NCBI RefSeq assembly: GCF_000832985.1
Contig: NZ_CP009920.1
Span: 1,116,001-1,180,000 of the forward strand
DNA length: 64,000 bases
Source of the DNA: Priestia megaterium NBRC 15308 = ATCC 14581
GTDB lineage: Bacteria > Bacillota > Bacilli > Bacillales > Bacillaceae_H
Direction of reading: 5' to 3'
The notes below the pieces were generated by a model. The model searched no databases and was not told where the DNA came from. It worked only from the letters and a program-made list of their open reading frames with translations. This document shows, in pieces, positions 55,251 through 63,078 of the stretch. A program made the translations under genes and the position numbers. Within the stretch, counting starts at the first letter, position 1. Each line of letters starts with the position of its first letter.

Positions 55251-56222
55251 ATGAAAACTGTTTATATTCTTCACACCGGCGGCACAATTTCTATGAAAGA
55301 AGACATGGCAACTGGATCGGTAACACCAGATATTCAAAACCCGCTTCACCGCTCAACATCATCTGTTTCAGGTATGGCCAATGTAATCGTAGAAGAAGCA
55401 TTCCATCTGCCTTCTCCTCACATTACTCCTAAGGAAATGCTTATACTTTCAAAAAAAATACGCGATAAAATTGATGAAGGCAAAATTGATGCAGTCGTGT
55501 TAACCCACGGAACGGACACGCTGGAAGAAACTGCTTATTTTTTAGATTTAACAGTGCATACAGATATTCCAATTGTCTTAACTGGAGCCATGAGATCAAG
55601 CAATGAAATTGGTTCAGACGGTCCTTATAATTTTATATCCGCGGTTCGGGTGGCTATTAGTGACGGTGCAAAAGGAAAAGGTGTCTTAGTTGTGATGAAC
55701 GATGAAATTCATACCGCTGAGAATGTGACCAAGACCCACACAAGCAACGTGGCGACATTTCAAAGCCCTCAGTACGGGCCAATAGGATTAATCACAAAAC
55801 GCGGCGTATCTTTTCACCACATGCCTACAGAACATGAATTTTATCCTGTTAATCAGATAGATAAACAAATCACTTTATTAAAAGCTTATGCAGGAATGGA
55901 CGACCATTTATTTCAAGCAGTGGCGTCAATGGATGTTGATGGACTTGTAATTGAAGCTCTCGGTCAAGGAAATCTACCTCCCCTTACACTTCCGGGGATT
56001 CAGTTGCTTTTGAAGCGAAAGATACCCATCGTGCTCGTTTCTCGCTGTTTTAATGGAATTGCTCAAGATGTATATGGATATGAAGGCGGTGGCAAGCAGT
56101 TAAAAGAGATGGGCGTTATTTTTTCAAATGGCTTAAATGGTCCTAAAGCACGCATTAAGCTGTTAGTTGCTCTCCAAGTAACGAGGAATCACGATGAATT
56201 GCAGCAGCTGTTTAATCATTAG
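55251..56222 (+). CDS. ansA: L-asparaginase
   Basis: Hydrolyses L-asparagine to aspartate and ammonia. 323 residues, no signal peptide, so cytoplasmic (type I). Catalytic threonine T12 in HTGGTIS, second signature THGTDTLEETAYF with T88 and D89, and the catalytic lysine in MRSSNEIGSDG region downstream (family lysine expected in VLVVMNDEIH vicinity). GAAAGGAGCTCTCT precedes the ATG. It stands alone on the plus strand between prsW and ypdA; a similar placement occurs in other Bacillus species but not in B. subtilis 168, whose ansA is in the ansAB operon. Confidence 0.93.
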   Translation: MKTVYILHTGGTISMKEDMATGSVTPDIQNPLHRSTSSVSGMANVIVEEAFHLPSPHITPKEMLILSKKIRDKIDEGKIDAVVLTHGTDTLEETAYFLDLTVHTDIPIVLTGAMRSSNEIGSDGPYNFISAVRVAISDGAKGKGVLVVMNDEIHTAENVTKTHTSNVATFQSPQYGPIGLITKRGVSFHHMPTEHEFYPVNQIDKQITLLKAYAGMDDHLFQAVASMDVDGLVIEALGQGNLPPLTLPGIQLLLKRKIPIVLVSRCFNGIAQDVYGYEGGGKQLKEMGVIFSNGLNGPKARIKLLVALQVTRNHDELQQLFNH

Positions 56223-56223
56223 T

Positions 56224-56255
56224 AAAACAACGCATAGAAGCCTATGCGTTGTTTT
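56224..56255. terminator. Bidirectional terminator between ansA and ypdA
   Basis: AAAACAACGCATAG and CTATGCGTTGTTTT, 14 bp perfect, loop AAGC; it overlaps the ypdA stop. Confidence 0.92.
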
Positions 56256-57213
56256 TGTTGAGAATATGAGAAGCGATTGATTTCCCATGAAAACGTCCAT
56301 TTTCAATAAAAATCTCATTAGCATTATTTCCTGCAGCAATCACACCAGCGATATAAATTCCTTCCACGTTTGTTTCCATCGTCTCTTCGTTAAAAGAAGG
56401 GCGACCTGTTTCATCATCTAATTCCACACCCATTTTTGTTAAAAACGAGTGATCAGGGTGATAGCCAGTCATGGCAAAAACGAAATCGTTACTAATTGTA
56501 GACTCTTTCCCTTCCTGCTCATATGTTACCGTGTCATCCGTTATCTTTGTTACATGAGCATTAAAATGCATCCCAATCGTTCCATTTCGAACCAGCGCTT
56601 CGAATTCAGGCAATATCCAAGGTTTTACGCTCGGGGAGTAATCTGAGCCACGATAAATAACCGTCACCCTTGCATCACACTTCACCAATTCCAGAGCTGC
56701 ATCAACGCTAGAGTTTTTTCCGCCTATAACGACTACATCTTTATCAAAGTAAGGATGCGCTTCTTTGAAATAATGAAATACCTTTGATAAATCTTCACCA
56801 GGAACATTCATATAATTAGGATGATCGTAATAGCCCGTAGCTATAATGACATTCTCCGCTTCATATGTCTCTTTAGATGTTGTGACAATAATTTGGTTTT
56901 CCGCTTGTTTGTCTACTTGCAAGACACGTTCAAACGGCTGAATTCGAACTTGCTTGCGCTTCACCACTTCTCGGTAGTAAGCAAGAGCTTGGTTGCGCAC
57001 AGGCTTGCGATTTTCGGTAATAAAAGGGACATCCCCTATTTCCAGTTTTTCACTTGAACTAAAAAACGTTTGGTGGGTCGGATAGTTATAAATTGCATTC
57101 ACAATATTCCCTTTTTCAATTACAAGGGCATCAATACCTGTATGTTGAAGCTCAATAGCTGCTGAAAGCCCGCATGGTCCTCCGCCAACAATAATTACTT
57201 TTTCTTTCTTCAT
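56242..57213 (-). CDS. ypdA: Bacillithiol disulfide reductase YpdA
   Basis: NADPH-dependent flavoprotein that reduces bacillithiol disulfide and supports the bacilliredoxin pathway. 323 residues. FAD-binding VGGGPCGLSAAIEL at 9-22 contains Cys14, the residue conserved in YpdA enzymes; the NADPH fold VVIGGKNSSVDAALEL is near 168; a C-terminal FAD contact GIYIAGVIAAG follows. ATG 57213 has AAGGAG 8 bases upstream; the in-frame GTG three codons earlier lies on that site. It follows gudB with a terminator between. Confidence 0.94.
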   Translation of the reverse strand: MKKEKVIIVGGGPCGLSAAIELQHTGIDALVIEKGNIVNAIYNYPTHQTFFSSSEKLEIGDVPFITENRKPVRNQALAYYREVVKRKQVRIQPFERVLQVDKQAENQIIVTTSKETYEAENVIIATGYYDHPNYMNVPGEDLSKVFHYFKEAHPYFDKDVVVIGGKNSSVDAALELVKCDARVTVIYRGSDYSPSVKPWILPEFEALVRNGTIGMHFNAHVTKITDDTVTYEQEGKESTISNDFVFAMTGYHPDHSFLTKMGVELDDETGRPSFNEETMETNVEGIYIAGVIAAGNNANEIFIENGRFHGKSIASHILNKNNA

Positions 57214-57272
57214 GCCTGTCACTCCTTCAGTTGTAAACGCACCTTTTTTTTATTTTAACGCAGTGTAAAACA

Positions 57273-57306
57273 AAAAAATCTCCTCATTAATGATAGGAGA
57301 TTTTTT
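57273..57306 (-). terminator. Terminator after glutamate dehydrogenase gene
   Basis: AAAAAATCTCCT and AGGAGATTTTTT, 12 bp, loop of 10, U run on both strands. Confidence 0.88.
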
Positions 57307-57337
57307 CTATTTACGCAATTGTTCTGCTGTTCTGTTT

Positions 57338-58618
57338 TTAAATCCAGCCTCTGAAACGAGAGCCTTCCGCCATTTTTCTTACGCCTATCATATAAGCAGC
57401 TAGGCGCATGTCGACTTTTCGAGTTGTAGAAGTTTCGTAGATGTTATTAAATGATTTAACCATTACTTTTTCAAGCTTTTCTTCTACTTCTTCTTCCGTC
57501 CAATAATAACCTTGGTTATTTTGCACCCATTCAAAATAAGAAACTGTTACACCGCCCGCACTTGCCAAAACGTCTGGAACTAATAAAATCCCTCTCTCTG
57601 ACAAGATGCGCGTTGCTTCAAGAGTTGTTGGTCCATTTGCTGCTTCTACCACAATACTCGCTTGAATGTTATGGGCATTTTCTTCTGTAATTTGATTTTC
57701 AATCGCAGCTGGAACTAGGATGTCACAGTCAAGTTCAAGCAGCTCTTTGTTGCTGATGGTATTATTGAATAATTTCGTTACTGTACCAAAGCTATCGCGT
57801 CGATCCAATAAATAATCAATGTCTAAACCATTAGGATCGTGCAGCGCTCCGTATGCATCAGATATCCCTACAATTTTAGCGCCAGCGTCGTGCATGAACT
57901 TAGCTAAAAAGCTTCCTGCATTTCCAAACCCTTGTACTACTACCCGTGCACCTTGTAATTCAATGCCGCGTTTTTTCGCTGCTTCATGAATACAAATAGT
58001 TACTCCTTTTGCAGTCGCTGTTTCACGGCCGTGCGAACCACCTAAGACAAGGGGCTTTCCAGTAATAAAGCCAGGCGAGTTAAATTCATCAATCCGGCTG
58101 TATTCATCCATCATCCAAGCCATAATTTGTGAATTTGTAAACACATCCGGCGCTGGAATATCCTTTGTTGGTCCAACAATTTGGCTAATCGCACGAACAT
58201 ATCCGCGGCTTAAACGCTCTAATTCTCCAAAAGACATATTTCGAGGATCACAAACAATTCCACCTTTTCCTCCACCGTAAGGAAGGTCAACGATTCCACA
58301 TTTTAAACTCATCCATATAGATAGAGCTTTTACTTCTTTTTCAGTTACGTTTGGGTGAAAACGAATTCCGCCTTTCGTAGGACCAACTGCATCGTTATGC
58401 TGCGCTCGGTGACCTGTAAAAATCTTAACTGATCCGTCATCCATACGAACAGGAATTTTTACTGTCATCATTCGTAATGGCTCTTTTAATAGTTCATACA
58501 CTTCATCAGGATAGCCTAGTTTTTCTAACGCTTTATGTATCACTGTTTGTGTAGATTTTAAAACATCATGCTTCTCTTCTTGACTATTTTTACTGTCTTG
58601 CATCTTGTCGGCTACCAT
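57338..58618 (-). CDS. gudB: Glutamate dehydrogenase, NAD-specific (GudB/RocG type)
   Basis: Oxidative deamination of glutamate to 2-oxoglutarate and ammonia. 426 residues. Catalytic lysine region LPYGGGKGGI (near 122), TKGGIRFHP (near 83), Rossmann GFGNAGSF (near 233), and substrate site SHGRETATAKG are intact. The VKALSIWMSLK stretch has no tandem repeat, so it is the active form, not the duplicated inactive allele of B. subtilis 168. TTAGGAGGTTTACAG precedes the ATG. It lies at the gudB locus between mecB and ypdA; a cre-like site upstream suggests carbon control as seen for rocG. Confidence 0.94.
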   Translation of the reverse strand: MVADKMQDSKNSQEEKHDVLKSTQTVIHKALEKLGYPDEVYELLKEPLRMMTVKIPVRMDDGSVKIFTGHRAQHNDAVGPTKGGIRFHPNVTEKEVKALSIWMSLKCGIVDLPYGGGKGGIVCDPRNMSFGELERLSRGYVRAISQIVGPTKDIPAPDVFTNSQIMAWMMDEYSRIDEFNSPGFITGKPLVLGGSHGRETATAKGVTICIHEAAKKRGIELQGARVVVQGFGNAGSFLAKFMHDAGAKIVGISDAYGALHDPNGLDIDYLLDRRDSFGTVTKLFNNTISNKELLELDCDILVPAAIENQITEENAHNIQASIVVEAANGPTTLEATRILSERGILLVPDVLASAGGVTVSYFEWVQNNQGYYWTEEEVEEKLEKVMVKSFNNIYETSTTRKVDMRLAAYMIGVRKMAEGSRFRGWI

Positions 58619-58685
58619 CTGTAAACCTCCTAAAATGTATCGAAAATTATTCGTTTTTAATTGAATGGTGCTTCTTTCATGACAT

Positions 58686-58713
58686 AGTATACACCCTTAG
58701 TTTTACATTGCAA
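58686..58713 (-). promoter_or_regulatory. Candidate promoter of gudB
   Basis: On the minus strand TTGCAA (58708-58713), a 16-base spacer and TATACT (58686-58691), about 70 bases upstream of the start codon. Confidence 0.5.
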
Positions 58714-58753
58714 AGGAAAATATCGAACTTTTAGTATTTTTTGTGTTCTCCTA

Positions 58754-58767
58754 AGAAAACGCTTCCA
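58754..58767. promoter_or_regulatory. Degenerate cre-like site upstream of gudB
   Basis: AGAAAACGCTTCCA differs from the palindromic cre TGAAAACGCTTTCA at two positions. It lies about 40 bases upstream of the candidate -35 box. Confidence 0.35.
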
Positions 58768-58846
58768 ATAACTTTACAAGGTATGCTACAATGTTTTAAG
58801 TCTGCCTCTTTTCTAGTATGCTTTAATCGTCTAAAAAAAATAAAAA

Positions 58847-58941
58847 ACACCCGGTGATAAAGAGCACTTTCAACAACTTTGTACAAGCTGAAAGTGCAGC
58901 CACTCTTATTTTAATAAAAGTGCTTTATCCTTCACGGGTGT
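58847..58941 (-). terminator. Large terminator with alternative pairings after mecB
   Basis: On the minus strand ACACCCG (58935-58941) pairs with CGGGTGT (58847-58853), then U-rich UUUUUAUUUUUUUU. Inside, GATAAAG-CACTTT (about 58916-58929) can pair with AAAGTGC-CTTTATC (about 58856-58870). A middle segment GCACTTTCA (58890-58898) can instead pair with TGAAAGTGC (58864-58872). The two pairings exclude each other. It starts 20 bases past mecB. Confidence 0.7.
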
Positions 58942-58960
58942 AATTATTTCAATTAAACAA

Positions 58961-59563
58961 TTAAGAAAAGACAGAATTAATATACTCCAAAGCTCTCTTT
59001 TCTACTAACATTTTTCCATATTCATTTACGCGGTGCTTTGTAATTGTAGAGGGATTTCCATACTCCGCCAAAACCGCAATCATATTCCCAACTTCAGCCG
59101 GTGACAGCATGTGATAATCCAACAGCACGTAAAAACGTTTTTCAAATGAATAGAGCACGCTATCCGTATCGTAAAAGTTTGACATGCGTTTGGTCAGCTG
59201 AATGACATCTTCAAATGAATCAAACTCAAAAAACATGTCTTCGCTTTCATCTAGCATGACCTGCATTTCAATGAAGTCTTCGAACTCGTCTTCATCGAAC
59301 TCACCGTAGCTGGTTTCTTCTTCATACTGCTTTGTCACAAATACAACCATTCCCTGTGCTTGAAGTGAAAAAACTTCTACCGAAAGAGAATTTGTAGGTT
59401 CAAAGTTCAGTTCTTGAGAAGCTTGCTCTATCATCTCACGAAAAAGCTGTTTTACTTTGAATGTATCTGTCCATAGATCTTCTTTTGTTAACCCTCTTTC
59501 TTTTAAATCATCGTAGGTCAAAAAAACTTTTAGCTTATTATAGTTTAATCGTTCAAGCCTCAT
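58961..59563 (-). CDS. mecB: Adaptor protein MecB (YpbH), MecA family
   Basis: ClpC adaptor paralogue of MecA; in B. subtilis it targets proteins to ClpCP and affects competence and sporulation. 200 residues. MecA family N-terminus MRLERLNYNKLKVFLTYDDLKERGL, an acidic middle linker (YGEFDEDEFEDFIE) and the ClpC-binding C-terminal part (SVLYSFEKRFYVLLDYHMLSPAEVGNMIAVLAEYG). GGGAGGGACGCTA precedes the ATG. Placed upstream of gudB as ypbH is in B. subtilis. Confidence 0.93.
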   Translation of the reverse strand: MRLERLNYNKLKVFLTYDDLKERGLTKEDLWTDTFKVKQLFREMIEQASQELNFEPTNSLSVEVFSLQAQGMVVFVTKQYEEETSYGEFDEDEFEDFIEMQVMLDESEDMFFEFDSFEDVIQLTKRMSNFYDTDSVLYSFEKRFYVLLDYHMLSPAEVGNMIAVLAEYGNPSTITKHRVNEYGKMLVEKRALEYINSVFS

Positions 59564-59690
59564 TAGCGTCCCTCCCCGCTTGCACTCATAACCACATGGT
59601 TCGATAATGCAGTATATGTATTTTTTGGAAAACGGTTCGTGATGTTTACTTACGAGTTTACAGGTTTATGATAGGAAAGACAAGCTATTC

Positions 59691-60602
59691 TCAATCAATT
59701 TCTGCTAATTTTTTTGTTAGCCAGCTATTCCACTCTTCTTTTGTATTTCCTAAAATAAACGGCTGGGCCTCGCCTTTTCTTTTGCTATCTAAAACATCAA
59801 ACACATAACCGCCTAATCCTACTTTAAGATGGGGGAATTTCTTTATCATTTGGTTCGTCAAGTTTAGTGTTTTCTCGGCATTTTCCAACATTGTGCATGA
59901 CATAAATAAAAATGTTGGGTCTACTTCTTTAACAATTAACTCGACATCTTTATCTTCAATGCTGCTTCCTAAATAAATAACTTCAAACCCTTTACGGCGT
60001 AAAAATAGCGTAAAGACTAGGAGTCCCACTTCATGTGTCTCATTAGGTCCGCATACAGCAATCGCTTTAGGTAATAAGCCATTTGAAGGCAGCGAATAAA
60101 AAATCATGCTGATACGCGTTTTTAATACTTGAGTCGTATAATGCTCATGAGCACTTGTAATTTGCCCTTTTTCCCACATATCTCCAACCGTCACGAGTAG
60201 AGAACCCAAAATATCAATAACCACTTTTTCTACCGAATACAGGCTAAAAGCATGATTAATTAAATCCTGTGCTTTTCCTTCTTCAAAAGATAAAAGCATC
60301 GTTAACAGCTCATCCCTAATTTTTTGAGGGGAATCTACTTCTCCTTCTTCTTCAAACGTTCCTACTGTACTGCTTTCCGTTTCTAATAACGAAACCGCTT
60401 GACTGATGGTAAAACCTCCGCTCACTTTTTCCGTGAGCCATTTTAATTTCCGCAAATCTTCCTCTGTATATAACCGATGCCCCGAATCGTTGCGGACAGG
60501 ATTTAAAATTTGATAACGTCGTTCCCATGCACGCAAAGTTCCCGGCTGGATTCCGACCATATTTGAGATGGCTTTAATATTATACTTCCCTTCGTGAGCC
60601 AT
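59691..60602 (-). CDS. litR: MerR-family adenosylcobalamin-dependent photoreceptor regulator (LitR/CarH type)
   Basis: 303-residue light-sensing repressor. N-terminal MerR DNA-binding domain (residues 7-75; ISNMVGIQPGTLRAWERRYQILNP), a helical bundle (about 90-170) and a B12-binding Rossmann domain (about 178-300). The residues that define CarH photoreceptors are complete: W143 with E153-H154 (W-x9-EH, capping the adenosyl group) and E188-x-H190-x-x-G193 (cobalt ligand), with the spacing of Thermus CarH. Family behaviour: in the dark AdoCbl-bound tetramers repress; light breaks them. GTAGGAGGTTACGT precedes the ATG. No carotenoid genes are in this window, so its targets lie elsewhere. A palindrome in its own promoter suggests autoregulation. 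The gene symbol is by family. Confidence 0.88.
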   Translation of the reverse strand: MAHEGKYNIKAISNMVGIQPGTLRAWERRYQILNPVRNDSGHRLYTEEDLRKLKWLTEKVSGGFTISQAVSLLETESSTVGTFEEEGEVDSPQKIRDELLTMLLSFEEGKAQDLINHAFSLYSVEKVVIDILGSLLVTVGDMWEKGQITSAHEHYTTQVLKTRISMIFYSLPSNGLLPKAIAVCGPNETHEVGLLVFTLFLRRKGFEVIYLGSSIEDKDVELIVKEVDPTFLFMSCTMLENAEKTLNLTNQMIKKFPHLKVGLGGYVFDVLDSKRKGEAQPFILGNTKEEWNSWLTKKLAEID

Positions 60603-60646
60603 ACGTAACCTCCAACTACTCTTCGTGAACTGTATCTATTAATTGA

Positions 60647-60675
60647 ATTATAGGATAAGTTATCCTGTGTGTAAA
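60647..60675 (-). promoter_or_regulatory. litR promoter with palindromic operator in the spacer
   Basis: On the minus strand TTTACA (60670-60675), a 17-base spacer and TATAAT (60647-60652). AGGATAA-G-TTATCCT (60652-60666), a perfect 7-1-7 palindrome, fills the space between the boxes, where MerR-family operators lie. TGTA-type hexamers at 60670, 60679 and 60690 (plus strand) flank it. Confidence 0.72.
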
Positions 60676-60709
60676 ATTTGTATATGCTATGTAAAGAGTT
60701 TGTTCAAGG

Positions 60710-61477
60710 CTATTCTTTCCTTTTTAAAGTGATATAATGCGTTTGGGCTCTAGCTTGTAAACGGAGAGGCAAAGAGGTTGTACCATATCCGTTACTGACA
60801 AAAAGAGGAATCTTTCTTTTTTCTTTCAGCCCTCCTAATTCATACATACCCAAATTAAATAAGCGTATCTGTCCCCCGTGTGTATGCCCGCTCAAAATTA
60901 AATCTACTTTTGATTCTTCATCTACATAATAGATAACATCAGGATTATGGCTTAGAAGAATGGTAAGCTGTTCAGGTTCAATGGAAGAAACAGCTCTCTT
61001 TAGATTCATCTGACCTTCTGATAAATCATCTACCCCCGCAAAGTGGCATGTAGTACCATATTTAGAAACGGCAAAGACATGCTCATTTTTAAGGGCAATA
61101 ACTCCTTCATCTTTAAGCATCTGCTTCAATTGCATCTGACTTACTTCGTAATCATTATTTCCCCACACAAAATAGACGGGTCCTAGCGTTTTAAGCTGTT
61201 GAATATTTTGACGAGCCCGCACTAAAGGGACTCCTCCTTCTAGTAAATCACCGCCTATGATCACAAAATCTACTTCGCCCGGTATTTTTTCCAACAGCTT
61301 CGACGAAACTGTTCGCTTATGTATATCCGATATAAAAAACAGGCGCAAAGGCTGCTGATTTTTAGGAAATCTTGATAAATGAATCGTTCTTTCTTCGACA
61401 TATGTACGATGGGCTTCTGAAAACATAAAAATCAGCAAGCCTATGCCTAACGCTAAAACAATTAAAAGAATAACCAT
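60710..61477 (-). CDS. ypbG: Metallophosphoesterase YpbG
   Basis: 255-residue calcineurin-like phosphoesterase anchored by an N-terminal membrane helix (residues 2-20). All metal-binding motifs are present: DIHKRT (near 51), GGDLLEGG (near 75), GNNDYE (near 106), SHNPD (near 174) and SGHTHGGQIRLF (near 194). This is the UDP-2,3-diacylglucosamine hydrolase/YkuE-like branch with unknown substrate. AAGAAGGAGAATAT precedes the ATG. Twenty bases separate it from the next gene upstream, so they share a transcript. Confidence 0.92.
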   Translation of the reverse strand: MVILLIVLALGIGLLIFMFSEAHRTYVEERTIHLSRFPKNQQPLRLFFISDIHKRTVSSKLLEKIPGEVDFVIIGGDLLEGGVPLVRARQNIQQLKTLGPVYFVWGNNDYEVSQMQLKQMLKDEGVIALKNEHVFAVSKYGTTCHFAGVDDLSEGQMNLKRAVSSIEPEQLTILLSHNPDVIYYVDEESKVDLILSGHTHGGQIRLFNLGMYELGGLKEKRKIPLFVSNGYGTTSLPLRLQARAQTHYITLKRKE

Positions 61478-61497
61478 ATATTCTCCTTCTTTTCATT

Positions 61498-61872
61498 TTA
61501 TACCCGATGTGTTTCCTTTAAAGAAGAAAGGGCATAAATTATCGCAATTGTTAACAAACCTACTACTTGATAAAGTGCAATGGCACTTAACGATAAAATT
61601 CCTATCACACATAGACATGAAACAAGGTATTCATGCCATTTTACCTTATAGCCTTTTAGAAGCAACCGACTTTGCAGAAACACTTTACGAACTGCCGCCG
61701 ACAGACAAAAAAGAGCCGTAAAAAACAAGATTATAACACTAAACACATCTAACGGATGTAAAATCATTTGAATAAGTAAATAGGTTAACGAAGCTTTTGA
61801 GCCTACAGCCGTTAAACTGCTGATATAATAACTGCATAACCACGCAGCCAGCAAGTTAAACCAATCCCTCAC
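61498..61872 (-). CDS. Hypothetical membrane protein
   Basis: 124-residue protein with about four membrane segments (LLAAWLCSYYISSLTAV, MILHPLDVFSVIILFFTALFCL, YLVSCLCVIGILSLSAIALYQVVGLLTIAIIYAL). I do not recognise a family. It starts with GTG at 61872 behind AAGGGGGTTTTTTT. It stands between ypbG and ypbF, where B. subtilis has no gene. The gap to ypbG is only 20 bases, so it is probably in an operon with it. Confidence 0.7.
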   Translation of the reverse strand: MRDWFNLLAAWLCSYYISSLTAVGSKASLTYLLIQMILHPLDVFSVIILFFTALFCLSAAVRKVFLQSRLLLKGYKVKWHEYLVSCLCVIGILSLSAIALYQVVGLLTIAIIYALSSLKETHRV

Positions 61873-61926
61873 AAAAAAACCCCCTTCACTAAACTTCTAT
61901 GTAAAAAGAGGCTTTTTCATGCGATT

Positions 61927-62379
61927 CTATTTGTTTTCATGATATAAATTAATTCCATAGGTTGACTGCATCCAGCGGAACGTTTCTTTTCGGTGCTCCC
62001 ATGTTTCAGGCGTCGCCCATAGCTCTTTGCTTCTTTTAATAATCTCACAGCGCAAATCTTGAAAAGTCTTTTCTGCTTTCTCGCTTTTTTTCTGCAGCTG
62101 TACAGTATAAAAGTAAAGTGAGAAGGTAAGCAATAGAAACATCAAATGTCCCATGTTGCCTAACAAAAATGAAAAAAATTCGCTAAACGTCCTAAAAAAA
62201 CCGCTTTGAAATATGAAAAAAAAGTAGCTAATAACAGCCGTTACACTGGCTAAAAACAAAAGCTTCCATTTTTTCTCTTTAGCTTTCAGCTTATTGACTG
62301 TCTCTTTTCTTTTAATAACGCTAGCTAATATATATTGAAGTGTTTCATCGTTTTCAAAGTCTACCACTTTGTTTTCCAT
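61927..62379 (-). CDS. ypbF: DUF2663 membrane protein YpbF
   Basis: 150-residue protein with two membrane helices (about residues 44-60, LLFLASVTAVISYFFFIF, and 73-92, LLGNMGHLMFLLLTFSLYFY), then a long charged helix (QKKSEKAEKTFQDLRCEIIKRSKEL) and the tail WATPETWEHRKETFRWMQSTYGINLYHENK. Function unknown. AGGGGGGGTGGAATA precedes the ATG. In B. subtilis it is followed by ypbE, a LysM protein; here ypbD follows directly. Confidence 0.88.
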   Translation of the reverse strand: MENKVVDFENDETLQYILASVIKRKETVNKLKAKEKKWKLLFLASVTAVISYFFFIFQSGFFRTFSEFFSFLLGNMGHLMFLLLTFSLYFYTVQLQKKSEKAEKTFQDLRCEIIKRSKELWATPETWEHRKETFRWMQSTYGINLYHENK

Positions 62380-62472
62380 TATTCCACCCCCCCTCTTATG
62401 CTAGTACAACATATGAGGGAACATAAAAGATTATGTGGGGAGTATTGAAAATAATGGCTGTTTCCTTAACCT

Positions 62473-63078
62473 TTACTGAATTAATTCTTCTGGCTGTGCA
62501 GATTCCCCTTTTGATTTTCGTATCTGCAGGCCCAATAAAAAATCAATGAGAAAATGAGTAAAAATCGTAACATACAAATTTTCAGTCCACCAAAAAAGCA
62601 ACCCTATTAAAAAGCTTAAAAACACAACCGAAATAAAAAGAAACCACTTTTTTAAATATCGAATGTGAACGAGTGCAAATACAATACTCGCCCAAATGAG
62701 GCCAAACTGAACTTGTATAACCCCTCGAAATAATATTTCTTCTGAACATGCAACGATTATGCAAATAAGGATCAGATGAGGAACAGAACGATTAGCAAAT
62801 AAACGTTCATTGATCCCTCCGTCATCGTATAAATGCTCAGGTACGCATTTCATTAGAAGTATATCTCCTCCTACTACAAAGAGAGCCGTTCCTCCCCCGT
62901 ACAATAAAATAGAAGACCAATCCAGCTGAAAAAACTGCAAAAAGGAATTCCACGAATCGAATGTAAAAAAACCGATGCCTAAAGCAATGAAGCAGATGAG
63001 CAGCTGTGTTACATATAAATTTTTAACTAGCTCTGCATCTGTCATGGATGAAATAAGCTCTTGCTGTGATTTTGCCAT
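62473..63078 (-). CDS. ypbD: CPBP-family intramembrane protease YpbD
   Basis: 201-residue multi-pass membrane protein of the CPBP (Abi/CAAX protease) family. The catalytic motifs are present: SEEILFRGVIQVQ (EExxxR, near residue 112) and FALVHIRY (FxxxH, near 134), with a later HFLIDF. The substrate is not known. ATG 63078 overlaps the recQ stop in TAATG, behind AAGGAGAGATATA, so the gene is translationally coupled to recQ. The frame extends 20 codons upstream inside recQ but is not coding there. Confidence 0.91.
   Translation of the reverse strand: MAKSQQELISSMTDAELVKNLYVTQLLICFIALGIGFFTFDSWNSFLQFFQLDWSSILLYGGGTALFVVGGDILLMKCVPEHLYDDGGINERLFANRSVPHLILICIIVACSEEILFRGVIQVQFGLIWASIVFALVHIRYLKKWFLFISVVFLSFLIGLLFWWTENLYVTIFTHFLIDFLLGLQIRKSKGESAQPEELIQ

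Noticed and set aside
58300-58350. Possible inactivating duplication in gudB, as in B. subtilis 168
   Set aside because: The VKALSIWMSLK segment shows a single copy; the gene is intact.
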